Below, piece after piece: positions 60,698 through 64,000 of a DNA stretch of 64,000 nt. The notes beneath the pieces were generated by a model. That model ran no database searches. It had not been told where the DNA came from and worked only from the letters and a program-made list of their open reading frames with translations. How positions within the stretch are numbered: position 1 is the first letter of the stretch; each line of letters opens with the position of its first letter. Source of the DNA: JAGXTF01 sp044224315 (GTDB lineage Bacteria; Bacteroidota; Bacteroidia; NS11-12g; UBA955); contig JBGAKR010000001.1 in assembly GCA_044224315.1 (NCBI GenBank), positions 62,001 through 126,000 of the forward strand, read 5' to 3'. The translations under genes and the position numbers were made by a program.

Positions 60698-61384
60698 ATG
60701 ACAAAAAAAATATTAATCATTGGCGCAAGCCATGGAATAGGCGGCGCATTATTAAAAGAATTACAAAAAGAAAATTGCGAAATATTAGCCTGGAATCGCA
60801 GTGAAATAGAAGGAGCTGGCATACAATATTCGCAGGTAGATATTACTTCCGATGCCCCATTGCCAGCCATTGACGGGGCTTTAGATGGACTGGTGTATTG
60901 CCCCGGAAGTATTAATTTAAAACCATTTGGGCGCATAAATAAAAATGATTTTTTGGCAGAAATGGAAATTAATTTATTTGGTGCAATTAAAGCCATTCAG
61001 CATGCATTGCCCAATTTAAAACAGGCCGAAAATGCATCGGTGGTTTTATTCAGCACCGTGGCTGTACAATCGGGCATGGCGTTTCATGCATCCATTGCTG
61101 CAGCCAAAGGCGCAGTAGAGGGTTTAACCCGTTCACTGGCGGCTGAGTTTGCGCCTAAAATCAGGTTTAACTGTATTGCTCCGTCGCTAACAGATACTCC
61201 ATTGGCCGAGAAATTATTAAATACCGAAGAAAAACGCGCAAACGGAGCCAATCGCCATCCATTGAAAAAAACCGGCACCCCCGAGGATATTGCCAGTATG
61301 GCGGCCTTTTTGTTAAGCGAAAAATCCACCTGGATTACCGGACAAATTATGCATGTGGATGGAGGATTAAACGCACTGAGATAA
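60698..61384 (+). CDS. Short-chain dehydrogenase/reductase-like protein lacking the catalytic tyrosine
   Basis: The 228-residue protein has the SDR nucleotide motif GASHGIGG (about 8-15) and a C-terminal GQIMHVDGGLNALR. In the active-site segment ASIAAAKGAVEGL the residue four before the catalytic Lys is Ile, where SDRs have Tyr (YxxxK). The Ser position appears kept (VVLFSTVAV). The protein may therefore be a noncanonical reductase or have lost redox activity. It lies between two SRPBCC genes, overlapping the second by one base (TAATG). Confidence 0.85.
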   Translation: MTKKILIIGASHGIGGALLKELQKENCEILAWNRSEIEGAGIQYSQVDITSDAPLPAIDGALDGLVYCPGSINLKPFGRINKNDFLAEMEINLFGAIKAIQHALPNLKQAENASVVLFSTVAVQSGMAFHASIAAAKGAVEGLTRSLAAEFAPKIRFNCIAPSLTDTPLAEKLLNTEEKRANGANRHPLKKTGTPEDIASMAAFLLSEKSTWITGQIMHVDGGLNALR

Positions 61385-61845
61385 TGGGAATACATAAAAT
61401 TTACAAGCAACAATTTATTAAAACCGACCTGCAAACCCTCTGGGATTTTATAGCCACTCCGGCCAATCTGAACAAGATAACCCCGCCGGATATGAAATTT
61501 AATATCCTTACCGAAAATCTGCCCGAAAAAATGTATGCAGGCATGATTATTTGCTACAAAGTATCGCCATTTGCGGGCATAAAAATGGGATGGGTAACTG
61601 AAATTACCCAGGTAAAAGACCTGCAGTATTTTGTAGATGAGCAGCGCATGGGCCCTTACTCCATATGGCACCACGAGCATATTTTGGAACAAAAAGAGGG
61701 GGGCGTTTTAATGACCGATATTGTGCATTATAAAATTCCATTGGGATTTATGGGCGATATTGTAAATGCGCTTTTTATTAAAAATAAATTGCAAAATATT
61801 TTTGCATTCAGATTCAAAAAAATGGAAGAACTTTTTCCGGGTTGA
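61384..61845 (+). CDS. SRPBCC family protein (polyketide cyclase-like)
   Basis: A 153-residue protein starting MGIHKIYKQQFIKTDLQTLW. The features are DFIATPANLNKITPPDMKF, an N-terminal helix after strand 1, and the C-terminal FRFKKMEELF helix, as in coenzyme-Q-binding/cyclase-like SRPBCC proteins. A ligand is not known. Its start codon overlaps the stop of the SDR gene, indicating translational coupling. Confidence 0.85.
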   Translation: MGIHKIYKQQFIKTDLQTLWDFIATPANLNKITPPDMKFNILTENLPEKMYAGMIICYKVSPFAGIKMGWVTEITQVKDLQYFVDEQRMGPYSIWHHEHILEQKEGGVLMTDIVHYKIPLGFMGDIVNALFIKNKLQNIFAFRFKKMEELFPG

Positions 61846-61885
61846 TTTAAAACTACTGCGGAAAACACAACCTGAAATTAAAACT

Positions 61886-61893
61886 TATATTTG
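61886..61893 (+). promoter_or_regulatory. -7 box of the DinB-like gene
   Basis: TATATTTG matches TAnnTTTG and ends 4 bases before the ATG at 61898, which favours this start over upstream in-frame codons. Confidence 0.5.
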
Positions 61894-61897
61894 TGAT

Positions 61898-62413
61898 ATG
61901 AACAAAGCTGCCATACCCTTAATGCCCCCTTACTACGCCAAATACCTTCCTTTGGTGCCCGAAGACAACCTGCTGGATGCTATGTACGCCTCCTTAAACC
62001 AGATTAAGCAGCTTGATTTGGAAAAGATAAAAAGCATTGGCCATAATGTATATGCCCCCGGCAAATGGACCGTGCATGAATTGCTGCAACATATAATTGA
62101 TACCGAACGCATTTTTAATTACCGCGCCCTTGCCTTTGCCCGCGGCGAAGCAGCCAACCTGCCCCCGATGGATGAAAACGCCTATAGCGCCAACAGCGGA
62201 GCCTCACAGCGCAGTATCGATGATATCGTTTCTGAAATGATTACCGTGCGCAACGCCAGCATAAGTTTATTTAAGAGCTTTACCCCCGAAATGCTGCAAA
62301 AAATAGGCACGGCCAACAACACCGAAAACTCTGTATTGGCCCTGGGCTTCTTTCTGGTAGGACACGCCATGCATCATTTGAATGTGATGAGAGAACGATA
62401 TTGGGAGTTGTAA
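61898..62413 (+). CDS. DinB family protein (putative metal-dependent hydrolase/transferase)
   Basis: From ATG 61898 the product has 171 residues and a four-helix DinB fold. KWTVHELLQHIIDTERIFNYRALAFARGE supplies the first metal His, and VGHAMHHLNVMRERY the second and third. DinB/DfsB-like enzymes include thiol-dependent S-transferases (bacillithiol or mycothiol). The substrate is unknown. A longer frame to 61766 is rejected because it overlaps the SRPBCC gene and crosses the -7 box. Confidence 0.88.
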   Translation: MNKAAIPLMPPYYAKYLPLVPEDNLLDAMYASLNQIKQLDLEKIKSIGHNVYAPGKWTVHELLQHIIDTERIFNYRALAFARGEAANLPPMDENAYSANSGASQRSIDDIVSEMITVRNASISLFKSFTPEMLQKIGTANNTENSVLALGFFLVGHAMHHLNVMRERYWEL

Positions 62414-62431
62414 ACGACCAAAACTAAATAC

Positions 62432-63154
62432 ATGAATAAGAGAATCCCAATCTTTATATTTTTCCTGATTGCGGTAATTATTATTGTAATATTCCTAGTA
62501 AAGGGTGATGAACATGTCAAAGAATTAGAGACGTTTGCGAAAGAGGCTATTAAAAAAGAAGATTATAAATCGGCAATTCCATATTTAATTGAACTTAAGG
62601 AGCATCAACCTGAGGACCTGAATACCAGCAAATTATTGGCAACTTGCCTTACATTTAACGGGTATAACAAATTGATGCCTTCAGCCTTAAAGGAATTAAA
62701 TTTTTATTTAAGTCGGAATCCTAACAATGATTCGATAAGAATTTGTAAATATTTTGTGTGTTTGAAATTAAATAAATTTGATTCCGCCTTAACAGAAATT
62801 AATAAACTGGTTATAAAAGACACCCTAAATATGAATTTGCTTTATTGGAAAGCCAATATTCTTTTATTGCTGCATCAGTATAAGGCGGCACTCAATATAT
62901 ATACAAAAATATATAAATCTAGACATAACCAATTCCTATTGTATTCTAGTTATATTGGAATTATTACTTCCAAATATTTTGATGGAAATTTTGAAGGCGC
63001 ATGGTGGGATAGTGCATTTTTGGAATTCGAGGGATTCGAAAAAAACCCTGCACTTGTGCAACAAATTTCTAACAGAACATTGACCTTTGAATACGTAAAT
63101 CCTGTGCATCTATTAAAATCACCAAATGATGTATACATGATATTGAAACATTAA
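62432..63154 (+). CDS. Membrane-anchored TPR-like protein
   Basis: A 240-residue protein with an N-terminal membrane helix (about 4-24; IPIFIFFLIAVIIIVIFLV) and helical repeats with TPR spacing (AKEAIKKEDYKSAIPYLIEL, YLSRNPNNDSIRICKYFVCL, LLYWKANILLLLHQYKAALN). It probably exposes a scaffold domain to the periplasm. The gene is more AT-rich than its upstream neighbours. The partner is unknown. Confidence 0.6.
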   Translation: MNKRIPIFIFFLIAVIIIVIFLVKGDEHVKELETFAKEAIKKEDYKSAIPYLIELKEHQPEDLNTSKLLATCLTFNGYNKLMPSALKELNFYLSRNPNNDSIRICKYFVCLKLNKFDSALTEINKLVIKDTLNMNLLYWKANILLLLHQYKAALNIYTKIYKSRHNQFLLYSSYIGIITSKYFDGNFEGAWWDSAFLEFEGFEKNPALVQQISNRTLTFEYVNPVHLLKSPNDVYMILKH

Positions 63155-63702
63155 GAGAACTTCTGACATTATTCATACTTGGTAGTTCCGGCTCTTTATT
63201 CTGTAAACTATAAAAGTCTGTCAATCTCTTAACTGCTAATAACCACATAGTTCACAGTAGTTTTAAAACAAAGAAAACATAGGATACTAAAGGCTGCGCT
63301 TTTATAATTGTGAATTGTGAATTATAAATTGTGAATGCTTGCCCGAACCAGAATGGGGCGGAGAGCAGCTATTTTTATACTTAAATATTTTATAATGAAA
63401 TAATTTAATTAATCAAAAAAAACTATGTGTACTATGCCGCTGTTTACTATGCGCACTATGTGTTTTGGGCTGTTAAAATGCGCACTAATTTTGGCATTCT
63501 TTTTCCGTTGAATAATTTGTCTATTGAATAATTAGTCGCTGCGGGACATGAATACGTATGATTGGCAGTTCAACTGTCGCCTCCCCCGCCTCAGAAGCAG
63601 TCGCCCGCCTGGCAATGCCATTCGGGTAAAGGCAAGCCTGCTCCCTGCACCCTGCTCCCTATTGACGGCTGTTGCTATTCCCCATTCCCCATTCCCTATA
63701 AG
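63155..63702. repeat. 548-bp intergenic repeat region
   Basis: No ORF is supported. It holds a left arm CACATAGTTCACAGTAGTTTT-like segment (63244-63264) and an inverted, imperfect partner at about 63415-63436 (AAAAAACTATGTGTACTATG). Between the arms are four heptamers AATTGTG/AATTATA (63306-63333). Two GC-richer heptamer runs follow: CTGCTCC, CTGCACC, CTGCTCC (63638-63658) and CTATTCC, CCATTCC, CCATTCC (63675-63695). The last ends 7 bp before the stop of the serine hydrolase gene. Confidence 0.7.
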
Positions 63703-64000
63703 CTATTTCAACATCTCCACCATTTCCCTGGTGCTCAAAAATGGCCCATACACATTATTGGTAAGCACCACATAGCATTTATCTTCGTCTAAACAACGCC
63801 AGTAATAGGTGCGGAAACCCTTCCACCAGCCGTTGTGAAATACCCATTTTTTACCGTCAATCCATTTCATACGCCAACCCAATCCGTAAAATCCACCGTC
63901 CATATTGGTGGCTACCTGGGGGCTCCACATGAGGTCTTTGGTGCCCTGGTGCAAAATATCGTTGGTGCGCAAAATCCGATCCAGCAAAAACATTTCTACG
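63703..64000 (-). CDS. Serine hydrolase / class C beta-lactamase-like protein (C-terminal part)
   Basis: The last ~99 codons are visible; the frame stays open to the window edge. DGGFYGLGWRMKWIDGKKW followed by VFHNGWWKGFRTYYW is the C-terminal region of the beta-lactamase/PBP-like (EstB) family, with HNG at the KTG-like third active-site motif. YVVLTNN follows, as usual. The catalytic SxxK lies outside the window. It is probably a periplasmic or secreted esterase/peptidase rather than a resistance enzyme. Confidence 0.8.
   Translation of the reverse strand, partial: VEMFLLDRILRTNDILHQGTKDLMWSPQVATNMDGGFYGLGWRMKWIDGKKWVFHNGWWKGFRTYYWRCLDEDKCYVVLTNNVYGPFLSTREMVEMLK

Noticed and set aside
63548..63792. 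Plus-strand frames of about 75 residues across the heptamer runs
   Set aside because: They are Pro/Ser-rich readings of the CTGCTCC/CCATTCC repeats and partly antisense to the serine hydrolase gene.

Overview
The window is a chromosomal segment of a Bacteroidota bacterium, most likely a free-living member of the Chitinophagales/Sphingobacteriales/Saprospirales type. The evidence is type IX secretion (T9SS) cargo with both type A and type B C-terminal sorting domains, a PorP/SprF-like protein, an ECF sigma/FecR pair next to an STN-domain protein and a TonB-dependent receptor, and several lineage families (DUF3127, DUF4296, DUF2807, DUF5723, TANFOR). TAnnTTTG -7 promoter boxes sit beside many start codons. 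No tRNA, rRNA, CRISPR array, prophage or intact insertion sequence was recognised. GC content looks moderate.

Layout. 1-5858: a DUF3127 fragment, a PorP/SprF-like barrel with a SPOR-like tail, its probable PKD-rich type B T9SS cargo, and an ABC permease. 5930-8698: divergent DtxR-family regulator and TonB-dependent receptor sharing a TTAGGC/GCCTAA operator, probably a metal-uptake switch. 8704-15771: tamB divergent from tsaD, then meaB and an FMN reductase. 15761-21413: a type A T9SS cargo, an ECF sigma factor translationally coupled to a protein that appears to span both membranes, and a fatty-acid desaturase. 21918-30052: a DUF5723 protein, then an ECF sigma/FecR/STN-repeat protein operon, a terminator, a TonB-dependent receptor and a DUF2807 lipoprotein. 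The sigma gene and the receptor carry the same ECF-type promoter, so they look like one regulon. 30135-36774: M13 peptidase, YggS, DUF4296, MutS2 and YchF.

36781-37596 is an intergenic cassette: a four-helix-bundle (23S rRNA IVP-like) gene between inverted heptamer arrays, wedged between ychF and glmM. 37594-41898: glmM, a bacterial pentameric ligand-gated ion-channel homologue, and a TetR/MFS efflux pair. 41955-43167 is an island of very short ORFs of unknown role. 43238-46947: an envelope protein, a bifunctional formiminotransferase-cyclodeaminase, the remnant of a two-gene nucleotidyltransferase module, and a lipoprotein. 47289-57813 is a three-gene surface locus: an outer-membrane barrel, a 2234-residue TANFOR protein and an FnIII protein. 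57917-63154 holds a type A T9SS cargo, a lipoprotein, a small barrel, an SRPBCC-SDR-SRPBCC-DinB run and a TPR protein. The last 0.8 kb has more heptamer repeats and the C-terminus of a serine hydrolase.

The items most worth follow-up are the ligand-gated channel homologue, the heptamer-flanked IVP cassette, the shared ECF promoter, the start-proximal -7 boxes (which suggest widespread leaderless transcripts), and the TANFOR locus. All family assignments come from reading motifs; no database search was run.
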